From: Paractinoplanes pyxinae
Lineage (GTDB): Bacteria; Actinomycetota; Actinomycetes; Mycobacteriales; Micromonosporaceae
Direction: 5' to 3'
NCBI RefSeq assembly: GCF_026626335.1
Contig: NZ_JAPNTZ010000027.1
Coordinates: 17,496-81,495, forward strand
DNA length: 64,000 nucleotides
The translations under genes and the position numbers were made by a program. This document shows, piece by piece, positions 23,722-33,056 of the stretch; position 1 is the stretch's first letter; every line of letters starts with the position of its first letter. The notes beneath the pieces are model-generated. The model worked only from the letters and a program-made list of their open reading frames with translations. It was not told where the DNA came from and ran no database searches.

Positions 23722-24525
23722 TTGCAGACTCCAGTCGTGGCAGCGGAATTATCTGACCCCATCCGTACGCGGCGGCGTCGCCGATCGACCACCACCAGTT
23801 ACGCGCCGTCGACGCCCCGGCATTCCTACGCGATTCCCGGCGATCCCGCCCCGCCGGCCGTCGTGCGCGGCGAGGCGATCGAGGCGCTGACCCACGACGT
23901 GCTCGTCCGGCGCTCGCTCGAGGTGTCGCCGAACGGTTTCATCACCATTGTCAGCATCATTCAGGGTGTGGCCCTCGCGCTGCTGGCCGAGAACACGTTC
24001 GACAAACCGAGTCTGCTCGTCGCCTTGCAGAGCATTGCCTTGTTGCTGGTCTTCGTGTGCGTCTTCTACTGGTATCTGACGTTGAGCGTGCTGATCCGCT
24101 GGGCGCCGTCATTCATGGACTGTTTCCTGCCGTTCGCCATCGGGGGACTGGAGATACCGCCGGCCTACTTCCTGGGCAATGCGCGCGCGTGGAATCTGTG
24201 GCTGGCCATGCTCTGGTCCGGTCTGGCTGTCGGTCTCTGGATCACCAAGAAATGGACGCCGCCGTCGCATTTCGGCGAGGCCCGCGACGCCCACCGCATG
24301 TTCATCGACCTGGCCCGCGAGCTGCAGATGATCGCCGGAGTGGGCGCGCTGGCGGCCGGTTTCTGCGGGATCTTCGCCTATCTCGACTGGACCCACCAGT
24401 TCTTCTGGGGCATGGCCGGGGTCTTCGCCGTTCTGACGACGATCACCTTCGTGGTTCTGCGCACCGAGCGCGGATCGTCGCGGATCCACACCCGTTTCGG
24501 CGTGAGCCGGCCGCCTTTCAACTGA
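23722..24525 (+). CDS. Polytopic membrane protein, unknown function
   Basis: A 267-residue protein with an arginine-rich N-terminus (TRRRRRSTTTS) and six likely helices: FITIVSIIQGVALALLAE, SIALLLVFVCVFYWYLTL, DCFLPFAIGGLEIPPAYFLG, LWLAMLWSGLAVGLWIT, MIAGVGALAAGFCGIFAYL and FFWGMAGVFAVLTTITFVVL. No family recognised. TTG 23722 gives the longest protein but its ribosome site (AAGAAGG) is 12 bases away; GTG 23737 is an alternative. It has a TTA leucine codon at 23749, near the start, so bldA-type control is possible. Confidence 0.7.
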   Translation: MQTPVVAAELSDPIRTRRRRRSTTTSYAPSTPRHSYAIPGDPAPPAVVRGEAIEALTHDVLVRRSLEVSPNGFITIVSIIQGVALALLAENTFDKPSLLVALQSIALLLVFVCVFYWYLTLSVLIRWAPSFMDCFLPFAIGGLEIPPAYFLGNARAWNLWLAMLWSGLAVGLWITKKWTPPSHFGEARDAHRMFIDLARELQMIAGVGALAAGFCGIFAYLDWTHQFFWGMAGVFAVLTTITFVVLRTERGSSRIHTRFGVSRPPFN

Positions 24526-24679
24526 CCGGCCCGGCACTCGTTCTGCTTTTCCGTCCCGGGGATAGCATCCACGCGCGTGGGTATAAGCCACCCGCCCGGA
24601 GGACGTCCGGGGGCGTCGGATTGCGTATCCTACGATGGCTGCGCGCCGAGGGGCAGAGGGAACGGGAGAAGCTCGCGCG

Positions 24680-27600
24680 ATGACTCAGGACGTGTTCGCC
24701 GGTGGCGGCGACGTCGGGCGTGACCTCACGACGGTGGACTGGGACACCACGCAGCTGGGCCCTCCGGAACAGTGGCCGCAGAGCCTTCGCACGGCGGTCA
24801 GCATTCTGCTTTCCTCCCGTTTCCCGATGTGGATGGCGTGGGGCCCGCAGCTCACGTTCTTCTGCAATGCCGCCTATCGCCGCGACACCCTGGGCCGCAA
24901 ATATCCGTGGGCGCTGGGCCGCCCGGCCAGCGAGGTCTGGGCCGAGATCTGGGGCGACATCGGCCCGCGCATCGAGGCGGTGCTCTCCACCGGCCAGGCC
25001 ACCTGGGACGCGGGTCTGCTGCTGTTCCTGGAACGCTCGGGCTACCGCGAGGAGACGTATCACACCTTCTCGTACAGCCCGCTCCGTGACGACGAGGGCG
25101 CGCTGGTCGGCATGCTCTGCGTGGTCAGCGAGGACACCGAACGCGTGATCGGCCAGCGGCGGATGGCCACGCTGCGTGATCTGGGTTCGGACCCGAGCGT
25201 GGTGCGCACCGAGCAGCAGACGCTCGCCTTCACCGGCGCCCAGCTGGGCCGCAACCTGCACGATCTGCCCTTCACCCTGACCTATCTGTTCGAGAACGAC
25301 GGCGTACGGCTGGCCGAGGCCACCGGCATAGCGGCCGACCACCCCGTCGCGCGCCCGGAGACCTGGCCGACCGACGCCGTGGCCCGGGGCGAGTCGGTGG
25401 TGGTGCCGCTCGAGGGCGACCTGCCCCACGGCGACTGGGACGAGCCGCCCACCGAGGCCCTGCTCGTGCCGCTGCTGCAGCAGGGCGACAGCCCGTACGG
25501 CTTCATGGTGGCCGCCCTCAACCGCTACCGCGCCCTCGACGACGGCTACCGCGGCTTCGTCGAGCTGACCGCCGGGCACGTGGCCGCCGGCATCGCGAGC
25601 GCCCGCAGCTACCAGGCCCAGCAGCGCCGGGCCGAGGAACTGGCCGAGCTCGACCGGGCCAAGACGGCGTTCTTCTCGAACATCAGCCACGAGTTCCGCA
25701 CCCCGCTGACGCTGATCATGGGCCCGCTGGAAGAGCTGCTGACCCGCGCCGACCTCACCGACGAGGGCGTGCGGGCCGAGCTCGACGTCATCCACCGCAA
25801 CGGGCTGCGGCTGGGCAAGCTGGTCAACGCGCTGCTCGACTTCTCCCGCCTCGAGGCCGGCCGCATGCAGGCCCGGTTCGAGCCGGTCGACCTGGCCAAC
25901 GCCACCGCCGAGCTGGCCAGCGTGTTCCGCTCGGCGGTCGAGCGCACCGGCCTGACGTTCGAAGTGGACACTCCGCCGCTGGCCGAGCCGGTGTACCTCG
26001 ACCGCGGCATGTACGAGAAGATCGTGCTCAACCTGCTCAGCAACGCCCTCAAGTTCACCTTCACCGGCGGGGTCCGGATCGGCGTACGCGAGGAAGCCGG
26101 CGCCGCCGTGGTGACGGTGACCGACACCGGGGTCGGCGTGCCGGCCGACGAGATGCCGCGGCTGTTCGAGCGCTTCCACCGGATCGAGAACGCCCGCTCG
26201 CGGTCCAACGAGGGCAGCGGCATCGGGCTCGCGCTGGTCAAAGAGCTGGTGGAGCTGCACGGCGGGACGATCACGGCCGAGAGCACGTACGGCGAGGGCA
26301 CCACCTTCAGCATCCGGCTGCCACTGGGCGCCGGTCACCTGCCGCCCGGCGCGGTGACCACCGAGAGCAACGCCGCCGCGGTGTCTTCGGGCGCCGACCC
26401 GTACGTGCAGGAGGCGATGCGCTGGCTGCCGGGCGCCCCCGAGCTGTCCACCGAGGCCGCGCCGCTGTCCAAGTCGCCCGCGTCGGTGCTGGTGGCCGAC
26501 GACAACGCCGACATGCGCGACTACCTGGCCCGGCTGCTGCGCTCGGCCGGGCACCGCGTGCAGGCGGTCGGCGACGGGCAGGCCGCGCTCGAGGCGGCCC
26601 GGGTGCGCAACCCCGACCTGATCGTTAGCGACGTCATGATGCCCCGCCTGGACGGGCTCGAGCTGGTGGCGGCGTTGCGGGCCGACCCGCGTACGGCGGG
26701 CACGCCTGTCCTGCTGCTGTCGGCGCGCGCCGGGCAGGAGGCGTCGATCGAGGGCCTGGAGGCGGGCGCCGACGACTATCTGGTCAAGCCGTTCTCGTCG
26801 GCCGAACTGCTGGCCCGCGTACGCGCGAACGTCGAGCTGGCCCGGCTGCGCAACCACCACGCGCGCTGGCGGACGGCTCTGATCGACTCGCTGCAGGAAG
26901 CCTTCTTCGTGTGCGACGAGGACGGCGCCGTCATCGAGATCAACTCGACGTTCACCGACGTCCTGGGCTTCGGGCCCGAGGGGCTGCCGTACGAGCCGGT
27001 GCACCCGTGGTGGCCCGAGCGCGACGCCGACCCCGAGGCGTACGAGCAGGTCGCCCAGGCCCTGGCCATGCTGGTGGGCCGCACCCGGGGCGCGTACACG
27101 ATCCCGGTGCAGCACCGCGACGGGCACCGGCTGTGGGTGGCGGCGGCGTTCAACCAGGTGGCCGACCCCGAGACCGGCCGCAAGGTCATCGTGGGCACGT
27201 TCCGCGACGTCACCGACGAGCACTACGCCGTGCAGCGCGACAGCGCCCTGGCCGCCCTCAGCGTGCGCCTCTCGCAGGCCGAGAGCGTGTCCGGCGCGCT
27301 GCTGGGCGTGCTGCCCGCGCTGGGCGAGCTGTGGCAGGCCAAGCAGGTGTACGCGGTGGTCTTCGACGCCTCGGGCACGCCCACGCTGGTCACCACCGAC
27401 GACCGTGCGCGCTGGGAGGGGCTGACCCCCGAACGCCGTACGGCGTTGACCGCACTGCGCGACCAGCCGCTGCTCACCCCGGTCGCCGAGCAGCCCGGAA
27501 CGGCCGGCATCGCGCTGGAGCACCCGGACGGCACGATGGTGCTGATGCTCGAGCTGGCCGAGCGGCGCCCGTTCACCGAACAGGACAGGACCCTGCTGGC

Positions 27601-28738
27601 CCTGCTGGCCGGGCACCTCGGCCAGGGCCTGCACCGGATCCACCAGATCGACCAGCAGCGCGAGACGGCGCTGGCCCTGCAGCGGGCCATCCTCGGCCCG
27701 GCCCAGCTGCCGGCCGGGTTCGCCGTGCGCTACTCGCCCGCGACGCGGCCGCTGAAGGTGGGCGGCGACTGGTACGACACCGTCGCGCTGGCCGACGGCC
27801 GGATCGGCATCGTGGTCGGCGACTGCGTCGGGCACGGGTTGCAGGCGGCCACGGTCATGGGCCAGCTGCGCAGCGCCTGCCGGGCCCTGCTGCTGCAGAA
27901 CACCGATCCGGCGCAGACGCTGACCGCCCTCGACCGGTTCGCCCAGCAGCTGCCGGGCGCGATGTGCGCGACCGTCTTCTGCGGCGTGCTCGACCCGGGA
28001 TCGGGCGACCTGACGTACGCCAGCGCCGGCCACCCGCCGGCCGTGGTCACCCACCCCGACGGCGCCACCGACCTGCTCGACCAGGGCCGCTCCCGCCCGC
28101 TCGGGGTGCGCTCGGCCGGCGACCGGCCCGAGGCCCGCTACACGGTGCCGGTGCGGGCCACGCTGCTGCTCTACACCGACGGCCTGGTCGAGCGCCGCCG
28201 GCAGCCGCTGACGGCCGGCATCGAGCGGGTCGCGGCGGCCGTCCAGCAGGGCCGCTCGGCCGCCCTGGAGGATCTGGCCACGGACGTCATGGACAGCATG
28301 GCGCCGGCCGCCGGCTACGACGACGATGTGGCCATGCTGCTCTACCGGCACCCCGGCCCGCTCGAGTTCGAGTTCCCGGCCGAGGCGACCCGGCTGGCCC
28401 CGCTGCGCTCGATGCTGCGCACCTGGCTCGCCCGCTGCGGCGTCGACACCCTGACCGCGCAGAACGTGCTGGTCGCGGTGGGGGAGGCGTGCGCCAACGC
28501 GATCGAGCACGGCCACCGCCACCTGCCCGGCGGCCGGATCAGCCTGCGGGCCGCGGTCACGGCGGACGACCTGCACCTGACCATCACCGACAGCGGCCTG
28601 TGGAAGATCCCGCAGCCCGCGGCCAACCCCCACCGTGGGCGCGGCTTCGCCCTCATGCGGGCGCTGATGAGCGAAGTGACCGTGACGACCGGCGCCGCCG
28701 GCACCATCGTCGGCCTGCAAGCGAGGATCCCCCGATGA
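24680..28738 (+). CDS. Giant fusion: hybrid histidine kinase, PP2C (RsbU-like) phosphatase and RsbW-like ATPase
   Basis: A 1352-residue soluble signalling protein. Order: PAS-like sensor (about 20-155), GAF-like domain (160-320), HisKA with phospho-acceptor H337 in SNISHEFRTPLTLI, HATPase (GSGIGLALVKELVELHGG, to about 555), receiver domain with D651 in DLIVSDVMMPRLDG, a second PAS (about 735-850), a second GAF (860-985), a PP2C/SpoIIE domain (VGGDWYDT and IVVGDCVGHG near 1030-1050) and a C-terminal RsbW-type ATPase (about 1230-1352, VAVGEACANAIEHGH). It joins a phosphorelay with partner-switching control of sigma factors. ATG 24680 is coupled downstream by ATGA to the STAS gene, its probable target. 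Confidence 0.93.
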   Translation: MTQDVFAGGGDVGRDLTTVDWDTTQLGPPEQWPQSLRTAVSILLSSRFPMWMAWGPQLTFFCNAAYRRDTLGRKYPWALGRPASEVWAEIWGDIGPRIEAVLSTGQATWDAGLLLFLERSGYREETYHTFSYSPLRDDEGALVGMLCVVSEDTERVIGQRRMATLRDLGSDPSVVRTEQQTLAFTGAQLGRNLHDLPFTLTYLFENDGVRLAEATGIAADHPVARPETWPTDAVARGESVVVPLEGDLPHGDWDEPPTEALLVPLLQQGDSPYGFMVAALNRYRALDDGYRGFVELTAGHVAAGIASARSYQAQQRRAEELAELDRAKTAFFSNISHEFRTPLTLIMGPLEELLTRADLTDEGVRAELDVIHRNGLRLGKLVNALLDFSRLEAGRMQARFEPVDLANATAELASVFRSAVERTGLTFEVDTPPLAEPVYLDRGMYEKIVLNLLSNALKFTFTGGVRIGVREEAGAAVVTVTDTGVGVPADEMPRLFERFHRIENARSRSNEGSGIGLALVKELVELHGGTITAESTYGEGTTFSIRLPLGAGHLPPGAVTTESNAAAVSSGADPYVQEAMRWLPGAPELSTEAAPLSKSPASVLVADDNADMRDYLARLLRSAGHRVQAVGDGQAALEAARVRNPDLIVSDVMMPRLDGLELVAALRADPRTAGTPVLLLSARAGQEASIEGLEAGADDYLVKPFSSAELLARVRANVELARLRNHHARWRTALIDSLQEAFFVCDEDGAVIEINSTFTDVLGFGPEGLPYEPVHPWWPERDADPEAYEQVAQALAMLVGRTRGAYTIPVQHRDGHRLWVAAAFNQVADPETGRKVIVGTFRDVTDEHYAVQRDSALAALSVRLSQAESVSGALLGVLPALGELWQAKQVYAVVFDASGTPTLVTTDDRARWEGLTPERRTALTALRDQPLLTPVAEQPGTAGIALEHPDGTMVLMLELAERRPFTEQDRTLLALLAGHLGQGLHRIHQIDQQRETALALQRAILGPAQLPAGFAVRYSPATRPLKVGGDWYDTVALADGRIGIVVGDCVGHGLQAATVMGQLRSACRALLLQNTDPAQTLTALDRFAQQLPGAMCATVFCGVLDPGSGDLTYASAGHPPAVVTHPDGATDLLDQGRSRPLGVRSAGDRPEARYTVPVRATLLLYTDGLVERRRQPLTAGIERVAAAVQQGRSAALEDLATDVMDSMAPAAGYDDDVAMLLYRHPGPLEFEFPAEATRLAPLRSMLRTWLARCGVDTLTAQNVLVAVGEACANAIEHGHRHLPGGRISLRAAVTADDLHLTITDSGLWKIPQPAANPHRGRGFALMRALMSEVTVTTGAAGTIVGLQARIPR

Positions 28739-29040
28739 GCACACCGCTGACCTGCAGCACGGGCCGGCGCCCGGACGGCGCCGTCGTGCTCACCGCCACC
28801 GGCGAGATCGACATGAGCAACGCCGCCGCCTTCGCGACCGCGCTCACCGGCGCCGGCGACGAGTCACCGGGTAACCCGTTCGTGGTCGACCTCACCCGGG
28901 TGGAGTACATCGACAGTGCCGGCCTGGCCGCCCTCTTCCCGCACGTCGAGCGGCTGCGGCTGCTCTCGAACACGCTGTTGATGCCGGTCCTGACCGTGGC
29001 CGGCCTGGACGACATCACCACGGTGGCGCCCGAGTCCTAG
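28735..29040 (+). CDS. STAS-domain anti-anti-sigma factor
   Basis: A 101-residue single STAS domain of the RsbV/SpoIIAA type. GEIDMSNAAAF and VEYIDSAGLAALF give the conserved core; the serine of DSAGL is the usual phosphorylation site. It overlaps the end of the fusion kinase gene by 4 bases, and that protein has both the ATPase able to phosphorylate and the PP2C able to dephosphorylate such a serine, so the two genes should form one partner-switching module. Confidence 0.93.
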   Translation: MSTPLTCSTGRRPDGAVVLTATGEIDMSNAAAFATALTGAGDESPGNPFVVDLTRVEYIDSAGLAALFPHVERLRLLSNTLLMPVLTVAGLDDITTVAPES

Positions 29041-29062
29041 ATCTCACACTTTCTCCGGCCGT

Positions 29063-29105
29063 CCGGCCGACGCGAAGCGCCCATGCGGGGAGAAGCGTCG
29101 GCCGG
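29063..29105 (+). terminator. Inverted repeat between STAS and haloperoxidase-like genes
   Basis: An 11-bp stem, CCGGCCGACGC (29063-29073) with GCGTCGGCCGG (29095-29105), around 21 bases. It sits just before the next ribosome site, so it may be a terminator or a leader structure. Confidence 0.6.
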
Positions 29106-29130
29106 GTCCACGTATCGGAGGAGGTCCATC

Positions 29131-30396
29131 ATGAGCACTGTCAGGCGCCGGGTGGGCGCCACAGCGACCGCGGTCGCGCTGGTCCCGGTGTTCGCCGGGG
29201 TGGCGGAGGCGGCGGCGCCGGTCGAAACGGCGTCCGTCGTGGCCGACTGGAACGCGGTCGCCGTCAGCACCCTCACCGGCGACACGGCCAAGGTGGTGCC
29301 CGAGAACGTCATGTACCTCGGGTTCGTCCACGCCGCGATCTACGACGCGGTGGTCGGCCTGCGCCCGCGCTACGAGCCGTACCGGCGGCACGGTCACGCT
29401 CCGCGCGGCGCTTCCGCCACTGCGGCGGCCGCGGCGGCGGGTCACAAAATCCTCGAGACCTATTCCCCGTACGCCCAGGGAGCGCTCGACCAGGCGCTGG
29501 CCGCCTCGCTGGCCAAGGTGCCCGACGGGGCGGCCAAGCGGGCCGGGATCGCGTACGGCGAACGCGTCGCCCGCGACCTGATCGCCGAGCGGGCCCACGA
29601 CGGCCGCAACGCGCCGGTCCAGTTCACCCGGGCCCAGGCGCCCGGGGTGTGGCGGCCCACGCCGCCGGCCAACCTGCCCATGGCCGTGCCCTGGCTGGGC
29701 CGGGTCAAGCCGCTTCTGGCCCGCAGTGCGGCCCAGTTCGAGCCGCCGGCCCCGCCCGCCCTCACGTCGCGTCGCTACACCCGCGACTTCGCCGAGGTCA
29801 AGGCGATGGGCTCGGCGACCTCGACCGCGCGGACCGCGGTCCAGACGGCCACGGCCAGATTCTTCTCGGGCAACGTGTTCGTGCAGGTCAACGCGGCCCT
29901 GCGCGACCAGGCGGCCAAGCGCGGGCTCGGCATCGCCGACTCGGCCCGGATGTTCGCCGCGACCGCCATGACCACCGCCGACGTGGCCATCCTGACCTGG
30001 CGGTCGAAGCTCGTCCGGGCCTACTGGCGGCCGATCACGGCGATCCAGCTGGCCGGGACCGACGGCAACCCGGCGACCACGGCCGACCCGGCCTGGACGC
30101 CGCTGATCGTGACGCCGAACTACCCGGACTACGTCAGCGGCTACAACACGGTGATCGCGGCCTCGACCCGCGCCCTCGAGCACGTCGTCGGGCCGCGGCT
30201 CGACCTCACGCTCACCTCCACGGCGGTGCCGGGGGAGGTGCGGCACTACCGGGGCGGCGCCTCGCTGCGCGCCGACGTGGTGGACGCCCGCATCTGGCTC
30301 GGCATTCACTTCCGTACGGCGGACACGGCGGCCCGCACCCTGGGGATCGACCTGGCCGACTGGGTGGCCCGGCACTACTTCCAGCCGCGCCGCTAG
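29131..30396 (+). CDS. Secreted vanadium-haloperoxidase / PAP2-fold protein, altered active site
   Basis: A 421-residue exported protein (signal peptide ending near AGVAEAAAP). The helical fold and motifs match vanadium-dependent haloperoxidases: KLVRAYWRPITAI supplies the K-x6-RP site and ARIWLGIHF the R-x5-H site that holds vanadate. The middle motif, normally PSGH, reads YVSGYN, so the acid-base histidine is tyrosine. The protein may therefore be a phosphatase-like or inactive member rather than a true haloperoxidase. ATG 29131 has GGAGGAGG at 29117-29124. It is alone, and no natural-product genes adjoin it. Confidence 0.8.
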   Translation: MSTVRRRVGATATAVALVPVFAGVAEAAAPVETASVVADWNAVAVSTLTGDTAKVVPENVMYLGFVHAAIYDAVVGLRPRYEPYRRHGHAPRGASATAAAAAAGHKILETYSPYAQGALDQALAASLAKVPDGAAKRAGIAYGERVARDLIAERAHDGRNAPVQFTRAQAPGVWRPTPPANLPMAVPWLGRVKPLLARSAAQFEPPAPPALTSRRYTRDFAEVKAMGSATSTARTAVQTATARFFSGNVFVQVNAALRDQAAKRGLGIADSARMFAATAMTTADVAILTWRSKLVRAYWRPITAIQLAGTDGNPATTADPAWTPLIVTPNYPDYVSGYNTVIAASTRALEHVVGPRLDLTLTSTAVPGEVRHYRGGASLRADVVDARIWLGIHFRTADTAARTLGIDLADWVARHYFQPRR

Positions 30397-30635
30397 CCGA
30401 TCGCCGGGCCCGGCTTCCCTTTGACCGGTCGGCGGGCCCGGCATCACCCCTTCAGACGGTGACGTCCCTCGGTGTCTGCGCGTTGAAAGGCGTACATCGG
30501 CTTTCGAAATTCGATCTTTTGGCCGAAGATTGTGGGGGAAATGCCGGTCTGGAGGGGAATTGCCGGGCCCGCGTCTTGACAAAGCAAGGTGAAATAGACG
30601 GGACTCGCTCCCGACGAGGCGCTGGTGGTGGTTCG

Positions 30636-33056
30636 GTGAGTTCGTGGTGGCGCAGGCGTGATCACAACTTGTTCTTCAACGTGTTCGCGCTCCTGCTCTG
30701 TGGGCTGGTCGCCGGCGTGGTCGTCGCAGCCGCGGCGTTCCCGGTCGCGGCCATGTCCGGCCTGACGGCCAAGGCCGGCAACCAGGCCTTCGCCAGCCTG
30801 CCCAGCGAGCTCAAGGACTTCGCCTCGCCGCAGATCACCCGGGCCTACGCGTCGGACAACAAGACGATCCTGGCCCAGTTCTACGACGAGTTCCGCAGCG
30901 ACGTGCCGCTGAAGCAGATGTCGCCGCACATCCGCAACGCCATGGTCGCCGCCGAGGACCGCGAGTTCTACAACCACAACGGCGTCGACCTCAAGGGCGT
31001 CGCCCGCGCGGTGGTCAACAACAGCGGCAAGTCCGAGTCGAAACAGGGCGCCTCGACGATCACCATGCAGTGGGTGCGCATGTCGCTGGCCTACTCGGCG
31101 ACCAGCCCGTCCGAGGTGGTCAAGGCGACCGAGGACACCAACGTCCGCAAGGTCACCGAGATCAAGTACGCCATGCGGGTCGAGCAGGAGCTGACCAAGG
31201 ATCAGATTCTCGAGCGCTACCTGAACATGGCGCCGTTCGGCAAGCAGACGTACGGCATCTTCGCCGCCAGCAAGGTCTACTTCAACAAGAACCCCAAGAA
31301 CCTCACCATCGGCCAGGCCGCGCTGCTGGCCGCCGTGGTGCGGGCGCCCTCGTTCTACGACCCCACCACCAAGCAGGGCTACGACGAGATCCGCCAGCGC
31401 CGCAACAACTACGTCATCCCCGGCATGGTCGAGATGGGCGCCATCACCGCGGCCCAGGGCGAGGCGGCCAAGAAAGAGTCGATCCCCCGCAAGGTGGCCC
31501 AGGTCGGCAACGGCTGCGTCTCCGTGGCATACAACAGCTGGGGCTTCTTCTGCGACTACTTCTACCGCTGGTGGATGAACCGGCCCGAGTTCGGCGCCAC
31601 TGTGTTCGAGCGCGAGCGGCGGCTCAAGAGCGGCGGCTACCGCATCACCACCACGATCGACCTCAAGGCCACCAAAGAGGCCAAGGCGCGGGTGGGCGAC
31701 CTGATCAAAGAGAAGAACAAGAACGCCCTGCTGCTGGCTGCGGTCGAACCGCGTACGGGCAAGGTGAAGTTGCTCGTCACCAACCGCAAGTACAGCCTGG
31801 ACGACTCGAAGAACCCGCTCTCGAGCGACCCCAAGAAGCGGCGGGCGGGCATCAAGGGCTCGGCCCCCAACACGGTGAACCCGCTGATCACCGGCGACGG
31901 CGGCGTCAACGGCTACCAGGCCGGCTCGGTCATGAAGATCTTCACGCTGATCGCCGCGCTCGAGAAGGGCTACCCGCTCCACTACACGATCAAGGCCGAG
32001 AAGTTCTACAAGTCGAAATACATCGTCGAACGCAGCAGCGACTCGGCCTGCCCGGGCACGCACTTCTGGTGCCCGCAGAACTCGGGTGGCGGCGGCGAAG
32101 GCGTCTACAACATGTGGAGCGGGTTCGGCCGCTCGATCAACACGTTCTTCGTCCCCCTGGAGGAAAGGGTGGGCGCCGAGAACGTGGTCAACGTGGCCAA
32201 GCGCTTCGGCATCAAGTTCCGCGACCCCGAGGACGCGAAGCTGGCCTCGGACGGCTACTCGCACCAGTGGGGCGCGTTCACGCTCGGCGTCTCGGCGACC
32301 ACGCCGCTCGACATGGCCAACGCGTACGCGACCCTGGCCGCCGACGGCAAGTACTGCGAGCCGACCCCGATCGAGCAGATCACCACGCGCGACAACCAGA
32401 AGCTCGACATCGGCAAGCCCCACTGCGTCCAGGCCACCTCGGTCGACGTCGCCCGGGCCGCCCTCGACGCGGCGCGCTGCCCGGTCGGTGACCGCGCCCG
32501 GCTCGGCAGTTGCGAGGGCGCGACGGCCCGGGCCACCCGCGGCGTGGTCGGGCACCCGGTGTTCGGCAAGACCGGCACCACCGACCGCGACCGCACGGCC
32601 TCGCTCATCGCCGGCACGACGTCGCTGGTCGTGGCGGGCTACCTGGTCAACCCAGACTACCAGGCCCACAAGGACCGGATGGACCACGACCAGGTCAACC
32701 CGGCCGTGTACCGCACGCTGGGCGACTACATGGACGGCAAGCCGCGGGTCCAGTTCAAGCGGCCCGAGAGCCGCAAGATCGTGTACGGCGACCAGCGGCG
32801 CATCCCCGACGTCGAGTGCCTGTCGCTGGGCCGGGCCCGCGACCGCATCGAGAACGCCGGCTTCGACGCGGTGCTCTCCAACGGCGAGGTCGAGTCGAAG
32901 TGCCCCGCGGGCACCGCGGCCGGCACCAGCCCGAGCGGCCGTACGGTCAAGAACGGCGTCGTGGTGATCGAGATCAGCAACGGCAAGGGCGCCGAGCCGC
33001 CGCCCACTCCCGGCCCGGGCACGCCGCCGATCATCGTCCCGCCGCCACGACGGTGA
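30636..33056 (+). CDS. Class A penicillin-binding protein with PASTA domain
   Basis: An 806-residue bifunctional cell-wall synthase. A cytoplasmic N-terminus is followed by one helix (LFFNVFALLLCGLVAGVVVAA), the GT51 glycosyltransferase (MVAAEDREFYNHNGVD, QGASTITMQWVR, RYLNMAPFGKQTYGI) and the transpeptidase with SVMK (SxxK), SIN (SxN) and GKTGTT (KTG). One C-terminal PASTA repeat (RRIPDVECLSLGRARDRIENAG) and a proline-rich tail close the protein. GTG 30636 is preferred; TTG 30576 is in frame upstream, and neither has a strong site. It is the paralogue of the truncated PBP at the window start, and couples by GTGA to the next gene. Confidence 0.93.
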   Translation: MSSWWRRRDHNLFFNVFALLLCGLVAGVVVAAAAFPVAAMSGLTAKAGNQAFASLPSELKDFASPQITRAYASDNKTILAQFYDEFRSDVPLKQMSPHIRNAMVAAEDREFYNHNGVDLKGVARAVVNNSGKSESKQGASTITMQWVRMSLAYSATSPSEVVKATEDTNVRKVTEIKYAMRVEQELTKDQILERYLNMAPFGKQTYGIFAASKVYFNKNPKNLTIGQAALLAAVVRAPSFYDPTTKQGYDEIRQRRNNYVIPGMVEMGAITAAQGEAAKKESIPRKVAQVGNGCVSVAYNSWGFFCDYFYRWWMNRPEFGATVFERERRLKSGGYRITTTIDLKATKEAKARVGDLIKEKNKNALLLAAVEPRTGKVKLLVTNRKYSLDDSKNPLSSDPKKRRAGIKGSAPNTVNPLITGDGGVNGYQAGSVMKIFTLIAALEKGYPLHYTIKAEKFYKSKYIVERSSDSACPGTHFWCPQNSGGGGEGVYNMWSGFGRSINTFFVPLEERVGAENVVNVAKRFGIKFRDPEDAKLASDGYSHQWGAFTLGVSATTPLDMANAYATLAADGKYCEPTPIEQITTRDNQKLDIGKPHCVQATSVDVARAALDAARCPVGDRARLGSCEGATARATRGVVGHPVFGKTGTTDRDRTASLIAGTTSLVVAGYLVNPDYQAHKDRMDHDQVNPAVYRTLGDYMDGKPRVQFKRPESRKIVYGDQRRIPDVECLSLGRARDRIENAGFDAVLSNGEVESKCPAGTAAGTSPSGRTVKNGVVVIEISNGKGAEPPPTPGPGTPPIIVPPPRR

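Noticed and set aside
24526..24679. Sigma-B-like promoter (GGGTAT at 24579-24584) before the fusion kinase
   Set aside because: The -10-like hexamer is present, but no GTTT-like -35 element stands at the proper distance, so it was not annotated.
24518..28744. A 1408-codon open frame on the minus strand opposite the fusion kinase
   Set aside because: It mirrors the plus-strand gene codon by codon, has arginine/glycine/alanine-biased filler and no domain, while the plus strand has eight recognisable domains. High GC keeps the antisense frame open.
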